DNA of 64,000 nucleotides from Loripinus fragilis (GCA_964019695.1 OZ026514.1:8990751-9054750); one strand, 5' to 3'; shown: positions 34,344 to 45,632, counted from the stretch's first letter. Notes: generated by a model not told the origin, from the sequence alone. Numbers and translations: made by a program.

Positions 34344-34346
34344 TTA

Positions 34347-37300
34347 GTTAAAATTTCGTATGATTCTGAGTAAACTTGCTATCAAAACACTTCTTTTATA
34401 ATTTCATTTTAAACAACCATGTATCCGCCGTTTATTTTTGTAAAAAGATAAATGGATTTATTGGCGTCATGGTGTTGACGTTAGTGATGACGTCACTACC
34501 ACCAAGGCTATAAGACGTGCCAATGATAAGATGTTTTAGTGTTTTGATAACTCCCGCGTCCATATGAAATTTGAGTTCTATTGGCCCAGTGGTTTCGGGG
34601 GAGAAGATGTTTGAAAATGTTGACGGACGGACGCCAGAGTGACTGGTATACTATTAGCTCACCTAATAAACGGGTCATGCACGCTAGTTCAGAAACAATC
34701 TTGTGCAGTCTCACCGGACGGGCAAAGTAGTTTCTGAAACAGCGACATGTACCACAATTTTTTAGCCGGCCCCCCTGACACTTAAATAATGAGCGGTCCC
34801 TAAACTCTCTGATGTTGTATCAGTCATGCTAATAAATGTTAAAATGCCAACAATTGATGACATTTTAACATTAATGAGCATGATAAATGTCATGTCCATT
34901 TGAGTTGAGCATGAAAAAAGTTGTAAAGACTAGGGACCTGGATAAGATACTGCATGGTATTCTTGATATATCCTGTGCCAAACCAGGCAACCACTATCAT
35001 TTTAGCAACCATTCATCCCTAGGTGACCCAGAAAATTAAGTGGCCGGAAAGTAGCAGAATTTTAGACTTTATCCTGGGTTGATATGATGTTTCAGATGTG
35101 TAAAAACGGATATTACACAAATTTTAAGTCTTGCAAAAGATGTTTAATCATAGGGTAAGCATAGCTACCCTTATGCAGGCTTCATAGCAGGCTATTCACT
35201 GCATTACTTAAAAGAAACGCAGTTTTGACAACATAATGCATAAATTTTAATTATCTGCATAGTTGCTTAAAAGCACTAAATGTAGTGCAGCAAAGTGCCA
35301 AAAAGATTAAAGTGATTTACGCATATGATAACTTTTATATACGTTACTTACTTTCAAACATACAACTATTGATTACTTGCAAAAAGACCAGTGGAGAGAG
35401 AGTTTTGTACATAAAGATTTCTTAACCATATTATATGTGACAATATTAAATGTTGCTAGCTCTTTATAAATATGTGCATTATCAAGCAACAACCTAGTCT
35501 TATGCGTTACCATTAGATGATAAGGAAACTCCTATTTTAGTTTATTATCATTTGTTTCGTTTTCTTACATGTAATCTTGATCTTTTGATTGAATGCAGTT
35601 TACTAGCAGAATAAATTAATTAGTGTAGGCGCCTGGTGTTTCTATATACGTTACTTTCTCTTAGAACATTATTTTTGTTTATTGTAAGGACTATATGAGT
35701 AAAAGGCTAGTGGATGAAAATAAAATTGACTTCTATCAAGTTGCTCTTTATTACAGAAGTTGTGAGTATTGTCTTTTTAAACGTGCAATATGAACGAGAT
35801 TTAACTTTAACAAAAGCATGGTTGCTGTAAACGGTATGATTTGAACTTAAAGCACATGTCAACACCATCAAATATGCTTTAGGAATTTTAAAATGTGTTT
35901 ATGTTTCATAATAACGTTTTGTTTAAAAAAATGTGAATGATTCTTTTATTTCTGTGCCACTACCATGTATTTGTTTCTTTTAATGCAGTAAATGGCATCT
36001 ACAAGGCATTTTGCGTCACTGTCAACAGCTTAATTCAGATAAAAACAAAAACACGAAGTAACTTTGTAAGCTCCATCACCCATTATATAAGCCATCAACT
36101 ATTTTCTTTGAAAATCAGCTATTGATAAAGATAGCTATGCTTATAACAATATTAGGCACATTCGCCAACTTATAACCTTAAAAGATGTAAGTCATTCCAA
36201 GCAGAAGTCCAAATCAAGAAGTAAAAAATAAAATAATGCATCCATCCTGGTCATGTGAAAAAAAACAAACAAAAAAACTAACGTCTTCTTTCTACAAATG
36301 AATATGACCAGGAAATTTCACAATCACAGACTGCAGATTGACCCATGGCTTCATGATAAAGGGACGCAGAACACAGTTAGCCACACCACATTAAAGCGAA
36401 GCGACCAGCTCTCTTTCTCAGCAAGATGATTGCAGAACTATAAAGGGCATCAAGAGCAAAATTTGAAAACAATGGCCCAACACAAACTCCCACAACCAGT
36501 GGGAGCAACAACAATTCACAATTCTTACAGCCTTTCAGTAATTCGTAGATATCGTAAATGAACCTAATACATATACATTGGATATTGTCAAATCTGTTAT
36601 TTACTTTTTTTGTATAATATGATCAAGTGTGAACTGCTTCGAACATAAAGCTTTAGTTGCTTTAAAAATCTGTTGTTGTTGTTGTTTTTTTAATTCAAAG
36701 AAGGAAAATATGCAAACACATATGTTGGTTATAGATTTACAGGCTCAGTTGTCTACTGAAAACAATTGGAGTCAAATATGTAATAATGATAAAAAGTTCT
36801 ATAGTTCTATATGTTACTTTAGAAATTTGACATCACAAGGGAATGTTTTGTAGGTGAGATGTTGCATCAGACTTATCAATTAGTTAGTTTGTAAATCTCA
36901 TAAAGTATAAATGAGAAAAAATAGCAAACAATTTGGTGTTGTTTTGAAGCTAAGATGTATACCATTTTTAAAATGAAAATATGCACGCATATACATATAG
37001 CTTCTTTATTACAACTGATACACTTTCTTTAGGAAAAATAGTTACTTCATGCCTATCAAATTCAGTTTCCGTTTTTAGATGAAAGAAACCATCAGTGATG
37101 TATAGTTAAAGGAATTAAGCAATATTTGTTTTCTTTAACTTTGTTATATACGTGACCTATTGGAAATCGGACATCAAAGTAATATTTTACACCAGAAATA
37201 CTGTTAAGTATTACTCTTATGTGGAGTGATATAACTACAATAATCAGAAGGTGTCTAAAAGCTAACAGAAAGAAGTGCATGCTTAATTTTAGAATTTAAA

Positions 37301-37846
37301 GGTTCTAAACTTATATAACGTCTTATTGAAGGTCCTCTAATTGAACAGCTTGTAACTGACAAACTATTTATGTTAGAACATATCTGTTTGCAGTTTTGTA
37401 ATGGTCAGTAAATGGCCTTTTAAATACATGTATCGGAAGCGAAAATATCTGTTAATAATTTTGTCAATGTAACTATTTAACAAAATATTATTGAGTTTTA
37501 TGGTATAGTTGATAATGTAACGTATTGGACCTAACGTATTTGACATTATAATGGACCAAAACAACTTTAACAAATGTCAATATGTGTAGATAATAACATG
37601 TTCTTACAGACTGCATAACTGTTTTGTCCATTTAAGCAGTTAAAGTAATACATAAATTGAATTAATTACATATTTTTGTTTTCAAGAAAATGATGGGTAA
37701 CGTAATAAACACACTGTTACAGGTATGTTTGCAAGACTTAAATTGAGTGCAAATGCCAGAGTTATTCTTCACACACGTAAGAAGAATTGGAACGAATTCT
37801 TCACTCCCCGAAAAAAAGGTCACAGGTGCGACAAATACTTATCAAT
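34347..37846. other. 3.5 kb without recognisable genes
   Basis: This is AT-rich sequence with only short open frames. 34545-34640 contains a phrase pair ('AATTTGAGTTCTATTGGCCC', 'GACGGACGGACGCC') typical of dispersed repeats. 36316-36520 is the partner of the repeat at 29960. A short GTT tract lies at about 36673. No exon with both splice sites was found. Confidence 0.45.
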
Positions 37847-37853
37847 TATTTAC

Positions 37854-38085
37854 TGTACTTTCGTGGAGATTGATCATGAAATGATTTCTACGGTCATTCT
37901 CCTCCCTTCCGCTGATTCATTCAAGAAGGGTTGTTGTCAGTTACAAGCGAAAGTATGTGCACGAATTACTGGTTAACCGCTTGTTCAAGCCTGCCCAGGA
38001 AAAAGTGTGGTTAGGTGAACTGACCGTCCCGCAATGACCATAGCTGTTGACTTGGGACGTAAAGCAACAAAACAAACAAAAAAAA
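37854..38085 (+). mobile_element. second SINE family, 5'-truncated copy
   Basis: The body 'CGTGGAGATTGATCATGAA', 'AGAAGGGTTGTTGTCAGT' and the tail 'GACTTGGGACGTAAAGCAAC' followed by AACAAAC repeats match the composite at 41558-42387. The tRNA head is missing. The candidate target duplication TATTTAC (37847-37853 and 38086-38092) is only 7 bp. Confidence 0.65.
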
Positions 38086-38213
38086 TATTTACATGTTTGA
38101 ACATGCCAAAATTCTTCACATATGCAAGGAATCAGTATCAATTTTGCACACGTGTTAGGAGTTGGTACCATGTCTTGATGTGTTATGAAATATGCATGTT
38201 TACACCATTGTTT

Positions 38214-38393
38214 GTTTGACTTGATTCTTTACGTCCCATCAATAATCTTTCAGGTATAAAGAGACGGGTCTTCCTTGGTTGAACCAGTACTAAGCTTGGA
38301 TTAATGTGTTTTGCTCAGAGACTAAACGCAGTGACGCCGGTGAGGCTCAAACCCGCTGCCCCTCGGTCTCGAGTCAAGCACTCTACAGTTGCC
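38214..38393 (-). mobile_element. tRNA-headed SINE (family 1)
   Basis: It is reversed relative to the plus strand. The tail GATTCTTTACGTCCCATCAA lies on the left and the tRNA-like head ('GAGTCAAGCACTCTAC') on the right. It is flanked by a perfect 13-bp duplication, TACACCATTGTTT (38201-38213 and 38394-38406). The head is slightly truncated. Confidence 0.85.
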
Positions 38394-38704
38394 TACACCA
38401 TTGTTTCTATATATGCTTTACCATTTGACGGCGCGCATGGTATTGGCGTTCAAACCCGTTATAAAAGCATTTAAGCTGCTTACAGGAGCCATATTTTTCA
38501 TAGTTTAACCCACTATTGTTTTGAGATCAGGGGGTGTACGCGTGCCTTGTTATGCGTTGTGCTGATTTTTAGTTTTAATTTACCAAAACAATCAAAGCAG
38601 AGCTCACAAACACATTTTTGTGCCGAAAAAGCATGTAACTCTGTAACAAAAACGCAGTGGTAGGGTTATGCAAATGCTTACTCCAACGCCATTTCGACGT
38701 CAAT

Positions 38705-38903
38705 ATAGGGAGCGCAGTGGCTCAGTGGTAAAGTGCTTGACTCGAGACCGAGTAGCCGCGGGTTCGAGTCTCACCGGCGTCACTGCATTGTGGTCCTTTA
38801 GCAAGATACATTTATCCTAGCTTAGAACTGGTTCGGCCCAGGAAGACCCTCCTGTTTAACTGAAAGATTGTTGATGGGACGTCAAGAATCAAATCAAACA
38901 AAA
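38705..38903 (+). mobile_element. tRNA-headed SINE (family 1), complete copy
   Basis: The head carries A-box-like GTGGCTCAGTGGTAAAGTGC and B-box-like GGGTTCGAGTCTC of an internal Pol III promoter. The body is 'CCTAGCTTAGAACTGG', then 'GAAAGATTGTTGATGGGACG', and the tail is AATCAAATCAAAC. It is flanked by a perfect 11-bp duplication TCGACGTCAAT (38694-38704 and 38904-38914). Copies with duplications also lie at 38214, 45181 and 62634. Confidence 0.9.
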
Positions 38904-38914
38904 TCGACGTCAAT

Positions 38915-39987
38915 GTTTTCAAAAATCAGTCTACATTAAAGCGGAAACGTCACTATGCAACGCCGTATCCAGTTTGTTGTTTATTTTTTCAAGAACGGCA
39001 TTCCAGTTAGAAAAGTTATGTAAAACTTATGACAAAAAGACGCAAAAATACATGGCTGGTCTCTTCAGTTGGCCTAAGTAATTTTGAAATCGAGATGACG
39101 TTTTATTTACAGAAAGTATGTTGGTTTAACATGTACTTTTATTATTGAAAAAAAATTAATCGCAAAATATTTGCATTGTCATCTTCCATATGAAATTGTA
39201 AAACAAATCCCCAACTCTTAAAATTTGTTACCCAAAGAAAATGAATACACCTGCTTATGACATTTAAGCATAAACTGAGTATAAACAAAGAAACTCACCA
39301 GAAAATTATATTCACAATGTACTTTGTTTCCTTACTTAAAATGCCATATTTGAAATAAATAAGCCGAAAAAATAGAATGTATATGCACAATTCCCCACTC
39401 TTAAATTTTGTTGCCGGTGGGAAAAGTGACGTTAAAAAGGGAAACGTCAAAGAAGATACATGCATTTAAGGGTAAGTTGTCGTTTTGCATATAGATTTTG
39501 TGGATTTTCAATATTGCATGCGAGCATGAACTCTTCTGACAAGAGTACGAATGCACAGTCTCGTCTGTGCCTTTTCAATTTGCTTTTCATGTGCTAGTCA
39601 AAATTATATTTCCGTTCAATATTTACTTGTACGGACGGTACATGCTTAATATTCCACTAAATACATATTTTTAAATATAAAAAATTAGTATTATCTACTA
39701 GTTCGACCAGTCATATTATACTTTTGTATGTGTCAGTTTTGAAATGTAGTTAAAATGTAAAATGCAGAAACAATACGAAACTGATTAGCACCGCGACGTT
39801 ATGATAACTTTTACGTTATGTTTTGTACGCCAATACAGTGCGCGACGTGATTACAATGTACATGATGTAGGGAGAGGACGGTATAATGTTGTTATAACTT
39901 GTGTCCAATCCCATTGCTGTTTTACGCAATAAAATATATTTAATCTAAATAAATGAATATATTAAATTATTATTTTATCACATTTGC
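38915..39987. other. no gene recognised
   Basis: AT-rich sequence without long frames or clear repeats. Confidence 0.4.
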
Positions 39988-40138
39988 AATACCGAACCGG
40001 TTACGGTACTAAATCCCGGTATCGGAAAACCGTACACTACCGTCATTTTCCGTAGATTCGGGCCGTGTCCATTCGGCTATTGCCGTATGTATGACCGAAT
40101 TCGGTTCGGTTACAGTTTTTAGCCACAACCTGTTCAAT
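39988..40138. repeat. CCGAACCG-rich dispersed repeat, copy 2 (inverted)
   Basis: This is the reverse-complement partner of 31781-31932 and has similar length. The homology ends at about the same points on both sides, which argues for a discrete element. No target duplication was found. Confidence 0.75.
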
Positions 40139-40349
40139 GTCCAAGAGCTTTTTTATATTTAATTTGAGAATAGCAAGAGTGGAAAACAACCTAAACTGCC
40201 GGTGCAAGGTTCGCAGATACAAAAACAACAACTACGTTACTTACACAAAGTTATACTATTGTTGGATTTGCTGGTGGTCAGGAAGTATCAGTTTTCGTGG
40301 GTTGGCGGTCATACTATTCTCTGTTTATTTTTATGCTTGACGTCTCAGC

Positions 40350-40560
40350 ATCATGTGCGGCTCCAGAGGGGGATAGGGGGTCCGGACCCCCCCCCCCGGA
40401 AAATCACAAGTTATATTCACAAGTTATATGGGTTTCTTATAAAACTTTCTATCGGGACGCCCCCCACCCCCGCCCACTAGAAGTGTTGGACCCCCTCTGA
40501 AATCTTCGACAATTAGTTTTCTCTGAAATAAACCTCCGGACCCCCTCTGTATAACTGTAA
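40350..40560. mobile_element. poly-G inverted-repeat element, partial copy
   Basis: 'CATGTGCGGCTCCAGAGGGG' opens the copy. 'CGGAAAATCACAAG' and 'GGACCCCCTCTG' follow. The right terminus is degenerate. Confidence 0.55.
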
Positions 40561-41466
40561 ACTAAGTCGAGGACTAAAAACAAAAAGTCATAACTTTCAC
40601 AACCCAGGAGTCCTTGAATCGCATGTTTTTGTGTTTTGTTTTTGTTTTCAATCAGTACATGACATACCTATTAATATACAACACTGGGATAGGAAAAGCC
40701 GGGAAGTGCCGGGGGAAGGTGTGACCTGAATTGTCAGTCTGTATTTACCAATTGACTGATTCGAAGGATATGTACAATCTGCAGGTAAAGCAAAATGTGG
40801 ACGATGACTGACAGGACTTATTACTGATGTGAGGACAATGTAAAATTTACGCGAGACTTTCAAGCATCCATAATTCCGTCTTACAATAAATTGAAAGTAA
40901 AATTAGACCAAATGAAAAAATAAAATAGGTAGATTCACAGAAACTGCCACATCTGGTTGAAAGGCCCCACATTATAACTTTCTGAAAAAGTGCACATTTG
41001 ATCAAACAGTAATGGTCCGGCAGTACCGGATTTTAACGACTCTGACGCCGTCCATTTTGGGTAATTTTGGTTCTTTTCGCCATCCATTTCGGCCAAACGT
41101 TGCAGCCATAATTTTGTCAGATTTCCCCTGTTTTTGTAAGTTATCGAGCCGAAAAAGTGTAAGTTTTTAATTTCTTGAGTGAAATCTAAACTGTTTGATG
41201 TGCTGATGTTTTCCTTATCAATATTTTTTTTCACATGACAAGATTGATATCGAAGGAATAAAATAACAAGTACAACCTTTATAAAAATGGCACTCCTATT
41301 TTTAAAAAAAATATCGCATCCGAGGGCCTGAACAAAAAGGAAAAATAAAACCCTCCGCTGCCGCATCTGTTTTTCAATAAAAGTGTCTATTCAATTTTTG
41401 GGAGCCTTAAAGCGGAAAAAAGTTGATAAGTGTGGCAGTTGATTGTCAAATTTCTGACTTGCATTT
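40561..41466. other. no gene recognised
   Basis: A minus-strand open frame of 143 codons (40935-41366) has no recognisable domain. Its composition follows the AT-rich background, so it is not called. Confidence 0.4.
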
Positions 41467-41547
41467 TAGCTCACCTGAGCCATTGGCTCATGGTGAGAAT
41501 GATCATTGGATGTCCATCGTCAGTTGTGTGTCGTGTATCCTGTGTCG
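41467..41547. repeat. GCTCACCTGAGCC dispersed repeat, interrupted
   Basis: It begins AGCTCACCTGAGCCATTGGC and contains a short palindrome (CTCACCTGAGCC...GGCTCATGGTGAG). It resumes after 42397, because a SINE inserted into its 'GTCAACAATTG' segment and duplicated it. I recall this repeat type as common in molluscs. Confidence 0.55.
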
Positions 41548-41780
41548 TCAACAATTGACCGGGCCGCGTAGCGCAGTCGGTAACGTGTCTGGCAACAGAT
41601 GCGAGTCTGGCTGCAGATCCAGGGGTTGCGAGTTCGATCCCGGCCCAGTCCCATACTTTCGTGGAGATTGATCATGAAATAATTTCTATGGTTATTCTCC
41701 TCCCTTCCGCTGAATCATTTAAGAAGGGTTGTTGTCAGTAACAAGCTAAAGTATGTGCAGCAAGTACAGGTTAACTGCTT

Positions 41781-42266
41781 CATGCGTTGATCCAGGAATT
41801 TTCGTCAGGGGGATCCAGGTCAATCTGACAAAAAAGCTCTGACAACGCGGGTTTTTTTTTATTTGATTTGATTTGATTCTTTACGTTCTATCAACAATCT
41901 TTCAGTTAAACAGGAACGGGTCTTCCTGGGTTGAACCAGTACTAAGCTAGGATAAATGTGACTTGCTCAAGGACCACAACGCAGTGATGCCGGTGAGGCT
42001 CGAACCCGCGGCCCTTCGGTCTCGAGTCAAGCACGGTTTTTTTTTTTTTTTTTTAGTCCTCAGCTTATTACAGAAGTCAAATGGTTAATTTCAATGAAAA
42101 CTATCATTTTTCAAGGTTCCAGAGGGGTCCAACATTTTCCATGGGGGTCCAACTTTTCCAGGGGGGGGTCCAATTGCTTATTCTCTATAGAAACCCATAT
42201 AACTTGTGATTTTCCAGGGGGGGGGGGGGGGTCCAGACCCCCTGTCCCCATCTAGATCCGCACTTG
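41781..42266. mobile_element. poly-G inverted-repeat element inside the SINE (reversed)
   Basis: The ends are CATGCGTTGATCCAGG and CTAGATCCGCACTTG, with a duplicated TGCTT (41776-41780 and 42267-42271). The uninterrupted SINE at 37970 reads 'CCGCTTGTTCAAGC', which confirms the insertion point. The interior contains the family's G-runs and another SINE at 41865-42040. Confidence 0.75.
41865..42040 (-). mobile_element. tRNA-headed SINE (family 1) inside the poly-G element
   Basis: The reversed tail GATTCTTTACG starts at about 41874 and the head ends 'CTCGAGTCAAGCACGG', truncated before the A box. It is bracketed by T-runs following GG (about 41850 and 42035), which may be the target duplication. 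Confidence 0.8.
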
Positions 42267-42524
42267 TGCTTGTTCAAGCTTGCCCATGAAAAAGTGTGGT
42301 TAGATGAACTGACTGTCCAGCCATGGCCATAGCTGTTGACTTGGGATGTAAAGCAACAAAAACAAACAAAAACAAAAAAAAAAATCATCAACAATTGCTT
42401 CAAAGGACAACTTGACAGGAATGATCCTTTTATCGCCTTCTTTAATAATTGTTCAAATGGTTCTGGTCCGTTGCATATTTAAGTCACACAGGCTAAAAAT
42501 AGATTTTCAAAATGAAACCTTTAA

Positions 42525-42655
42525 CATATGGAGATGGGGCCACGGCTTAAAAGTCTCATCCGACAGACTGGTGAAGCCGGGAATCAAACCTGTGACCCCT
42601 AGTTTATAAGGCGAGCAGTTTATCCACTAGGCAACACCACGGTGGCTCCTCAGAT
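42525..42655 (-). mobile_element. tRNA-headed SINE (family 3)
   Basis: On the minus strand the head GTTGCCTAGTGGATAAACTG and the B-box-like AGGTTTGATTCCCGG are followed by 'GTCGGATGAGACTTTTAAGC', a body motif that I recall from marine SINEs. Only the head and start of the body are clear. Confidence 0.65.
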
Positions 42656-42722
42656 GTGTGTGATTTGAAACAAAAAAACACTTGCATATTTTTGCTTTAT
42701 CAGCAAGTTATCAAATGCTTAA

Positions 42723-42925
42723 CCCTTTAATCCAAAGGCTATTTTTAGATCCACCCATCTTTAAAAAAATAAAGAAAATTTTTGGTGAAGTTTTGAGTAA
42801 TTTTGAAAATATTATGGAAAATAGAGCATTTGCTCTTAAGGAGCAAATACTCCATTTTCTGTAAAATTTTCAAATAGTACATGATATTTCAAAGGTGTCA
42901 AAAGACGTTATCATGGAGTAAAGGG
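42723..42925. mobile_element. piggyBac-like MITE with a long internal foldback
   Basis: TTAA (42719-42722 and 42926-42929) flanks CCCTTTAATCCA and TGGAGTAAAGGG ends. The middle forms a second palindrome, GCATTTGCTCTTAAGGAGCAAATAC, nested in TTTTGAAAAT/ATTTTCAAA. The whole element could fold into one long hairpin. It is non-coding. Confidence 0.78.
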
Positions 42926-43061
42926 TTAAACTATCCATCAGCAAAAGATCAGTCAAAACAGAGGACTGCTATTTTAATTTTTATAAGTAAATTGCCTGTC
43001 TGTCTGTGATTAAACAAGTATTAACAGTTTTAGCTTTTTGTTGTAAAAAGGCCAAAAAACG

Positions 43062-43145
43062 GGCTGTGTAGCGCAGTTGGTACTCACAGTGTCTTTCTGC
43101 AGGTACATTTCTAACTGCAGATCCTGAGGGGTTGCTGGTTCAATC
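43062..43145 (+). mobile_element. head of SINE family 2, fragment
   Basis: TGTAGCGCAGTTGGTACTC and 'CTGCAGATCCTGAGGGGTTG' match the head of the copy at 41558. The body is absent. Confidence 0.6.
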
Positions 43146-43364
43146 ATTTTAATAATTCAGTTGCGATATCTTTTTGGGTTTCATTTCACTTTGGTTATTA
43201 TTATTTATATGTAATTGATGATCTAAGTGCAAAAACTGTTTGGTCCCTGTCAAGGGTGCTCATCAGGAAAAACACCCCATTACAGTCAAATGTAGTAGCC
43301 CAGCATTTGAAGTGTAAAATCAGTATGAAATTAAATGTGCCTCCGGCCTAAATTAAAATTTTAT

Positions 43365-43826
43365 TTGTTTCCCCTTACCCGACCGACCCTGAAAAAAGGG
43401 CCCTACTCAAAGAATTTTATTTCTATTTTCAGTCAAGAATTTTTTTTAAAATTTCATTGCAAACTAAGAGAATTGTTTAATGTAATCAGTGTTATCTTAG
43501 CAAATTGTTTGTGTATTCAATTATATTGCCTATAGTAGGACTATATATACAGTTAAACCTGCCTAAAATGGCCACTCAAAAATATACACAACAAAGGTCG
43601 TTAAGACAAATGGGCGATAAATGCAGAGCATTCTGCAATACTTTTGACCTGCCATATGCGATAATCTGTAAACAATTTTTTGTATTTTTTTTGAGTGGCC
43701 TCTTAAGACAGGTTTTACTGTATACAATTAAGTTTAATGGGTATCCAATTTGAGAAGTTAAAAAAATCGACCGACCGACCCATACCTGTAAAACAGGGTC
43801 GGGTAAGGGGAAACAAAAATAAGGTT
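43365..43826. mobile_element. inverted-repeat element hosting a pogo-like MITE
   Basis: TTTGTTTCCCCTTACCCGAC at 43366 pairs with GTCGGGTAAGGGGAAACAAA at 43798. A 'CCGACCGACC' motif is near both ends. The copy encloses the MITE at 43550-43720, inserted later. No target duplication was fixed. Confidence 0.6.
43550..43720. mobile_element. pogo/mariner-like MITE, copy 2
   Basis: The ends CAGTTAAACCTGCC and the complement of GACAGGTTTTACTG are flanked by TA on both sides (43548-43549 and 43721-43722). It shares TGGCCACTCAAAA and 'GCATTCTGCAATACTTTTG' with the copy at 18611. Confidence 0.78.
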
Positions 43827-44083
43827 GGCCCCGAGAGCTCATGAAAAGAGCATCCTAATCTCACTGTAGGTTTTGTATTTCTGGTATTTGCGGCTTCTTT
43901 TATAGAATTCAGGTCAAATGATTCAAGCAGCCATTTTCCCTGGTTCATTAACACTACATTCTATCATCAGCTGCAGACCCTGCTGAGAGTTTGATTGCCT
44001 ACCATGACTGTTAATAGCCATTCTGCCAAAATATTCAATTCTTTGCATGATAAGGGCGATTTTGTCATCTGCTGATAACCCTT

Positions 44084-44149
44084 GCAAACAGTTAGGACCC
44101 ACATTAGGCCCGACAAAATGTCGGGCCTAATCTGGATCCAAAGTGTTTG
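44084..44149. repeat. GGATCC hairpin repeat, copy C
   Basis: GCAAACAGTTAGGACCCACA...TCTGGATCCAAAGTGTTTG forms a hairpin. The inner stem TTAGGCCCGAC/GTCGGGCCTAA is perfect around AAAAT. Confidence 0.75.
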
Positions 44150-44460
44150 ACACTGAAAGCATTTTTCGGAAAAGGTGATTTTGAAAAAAATCAACAGACG
44201 ACACAAAATCATAAAAATTTACCAAGCGTGTAAGATAATGGTCCTCACTGACCTCGGCGCTTTGATAAAATTAGATATGGTTCTAACATAGCCATATGGT
44301 TCTAGCATAGCCTGGAAAACTGAGCAATCATCTATTACAGACTGTAAAGACCAGTGCCTCTAATACATAGCTCTGTCTCATTAGCTACTTGCTCCTTTTA
44401 TTTATGTGTTTTGGTTACACTTGGCAGGAATGCTGGTATTTTATGCTAATAAAAGCCTTT

Positions 44461-44524
44461 GCAAACAGTTTGGAGCAGATCAGGACTGATAAAATGTTTG
44501 ACTTGATCTGGATCCAAACTGTCT
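44461..44524. repeat. GGATCC hairpin repeat, copy D
   Basis: GCAAACAGTTTGGAGCAGAT pairs with ATCTGGATCCAAACTGTCTG. The inner stem is weaker than in copy C. It lies 311 bp downstream of copy C in the same orientation. Confidence 0.7.
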
Positions 44525-45020
44525 GACACCCAGATATGGTATTTATTGAATACAGCTTTGAAAGAGTTGATTCTGAAGACAACAAAAAAACTCCCCATCT
44601 CTGAAGAATGCATTAAATATTGCAGTAAGGTGTGAAACTGCTATCAAAACAAATGGTCCTTTATATAAACATCCTCAATTAGGTGTTTGTCCTAATCTCT
44701 TAAATGTGTTAAGTCTAAATTAACCATTGTCCTGCTGAGCAGATATGCTTCCTGTTGCTTCAGATTAAGTTATTGGATCATGTCACAGTTTTCAATGCAA
44801 TCTGTGTATAATTGTGACCTATGATATGCAAACTGGTTGGAAAGATTTACTTTTTAGTAACTTATTGACCAGAACAAGGGTGATACATTTGTAAATCACT
44901 CTCAGATTGAATTAATTCAGATGCATATAATATTAGCAATGTTACCTGGTCCTCACTTACCAGTATCAAAGTATGAAAGTGTTTGGAGTAACAATTTAAG
45001 TCACAAAAAGACCCTAAACA

Positions 45021-45414
45021 TAGATCCTTAAAAGCGTAAAATTGTTATTTGTTCTGTGTCAATTTAAACATGTGTTTTGGGTGCTCAACAGAAACTTCTC
45101 ATTGAGACGGGTCTTTTGAGTACCCACAACAAATGTTTTAGTCAAGTAATAAGGAAAAAAAATTTCAGGTACACACTCTTTTGTTTGTTTGTTTGATTTG
45201 ATTCTTTACGTCCCATCAACATTCTTTCAGTTATACAGGGATGGGTCTTCCTGGGTTGAACCAGTACTAAGCTAGGATAAATGTGTCTTGCTCAAGGACC
45301 ACAACGCAGTGACGCCGGTGAGGCTGGAACCTGCTGCCCCTTGGTCTCGAGTCAAGCACTCTACCACTGAGCCACTGCGCTCCCCTAAGGTTCACACTCT
45401 TATCTGGGGGCCTG
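45021..45414. mobile_element. hAT-like MITE with central palindrome, split by a SINE
   Basis: It matches the reverse complement of 52107-52296: 'GCGTAAAATTG', the central CTCATTGAGACGGGTCTTTTG, then 'CACTCTTATCTGG' at the far end. A family-1 SINE (45181-45387) sits inside. Flanking 8-mers are only partly alike, so the target duplication is not certain. Confidence 0.65.
45181..45387 (-). mobile_element. tRNA-headed SINE (family 1), full length
   Basis: Reversed copy from the tail (GTTTGATTTGATTCTTTACG) to the head ('CACTGAGCCACTGCGCTCCC'). It is flanked by a 14-bp duplication with one mismatch, AGGTACACACTCTT (45167-45180) and AGGTTCACACTCTT (45388-45401). Confidence 0.88.
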
Positions 45415-45632
45415 CCTGCATAGAATTTAGATCTTGTTGACCCCATTTGAAGATAACAATGAATATGTACTATATGGACTGTAGCAGAGTTTCTATATTC
45501 ACCAGATGCATAGAAAAAGGCCTATTAGGTAGATCAGAAAACCCTTACAGTAGCAAGCCAGTAGCAACTGAACAACATTGCCAATTATGTCTAAAAGACA
45601 GAGGCATTTATATTTACATTTTAAATCTTGGA

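Larger units (their letters stand above)
41558..42387 (+). mobile_element. tRNA-headed SINE (family 2) with nested insertions
   Basis: The head holds A-box-like TAGCGCAGTCGGTAACG and B-box-like GAGTTCGATCC. The body 'CGTGGAGATTGATCATGAA' runs to 41780 and resumes at 42267 ('TGCTTGTTCAAGC'). The tail is 'GACTTGGGATGTAAAGCAAC'. A perfect 10-bp duplication, TCAACAATTG, flanks it (41548-41557 and 42388-42397). The gap is a poly-G element at 41781-42266. Confidence 0.85.

Noticed and set aside
38705..38903. tRNA gene at the SINE head
   Set aside because: The tRNA-like part is continuous with a SINE body and tail and is bounded by an 11-bp target duplication, so it is a SINE.
40935..41366. 143-codon minus-strand frame
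   Set aside because: Low-complexity Lys/Phe-rich composition in AT-rich DNA, with no domain and no splice sites.
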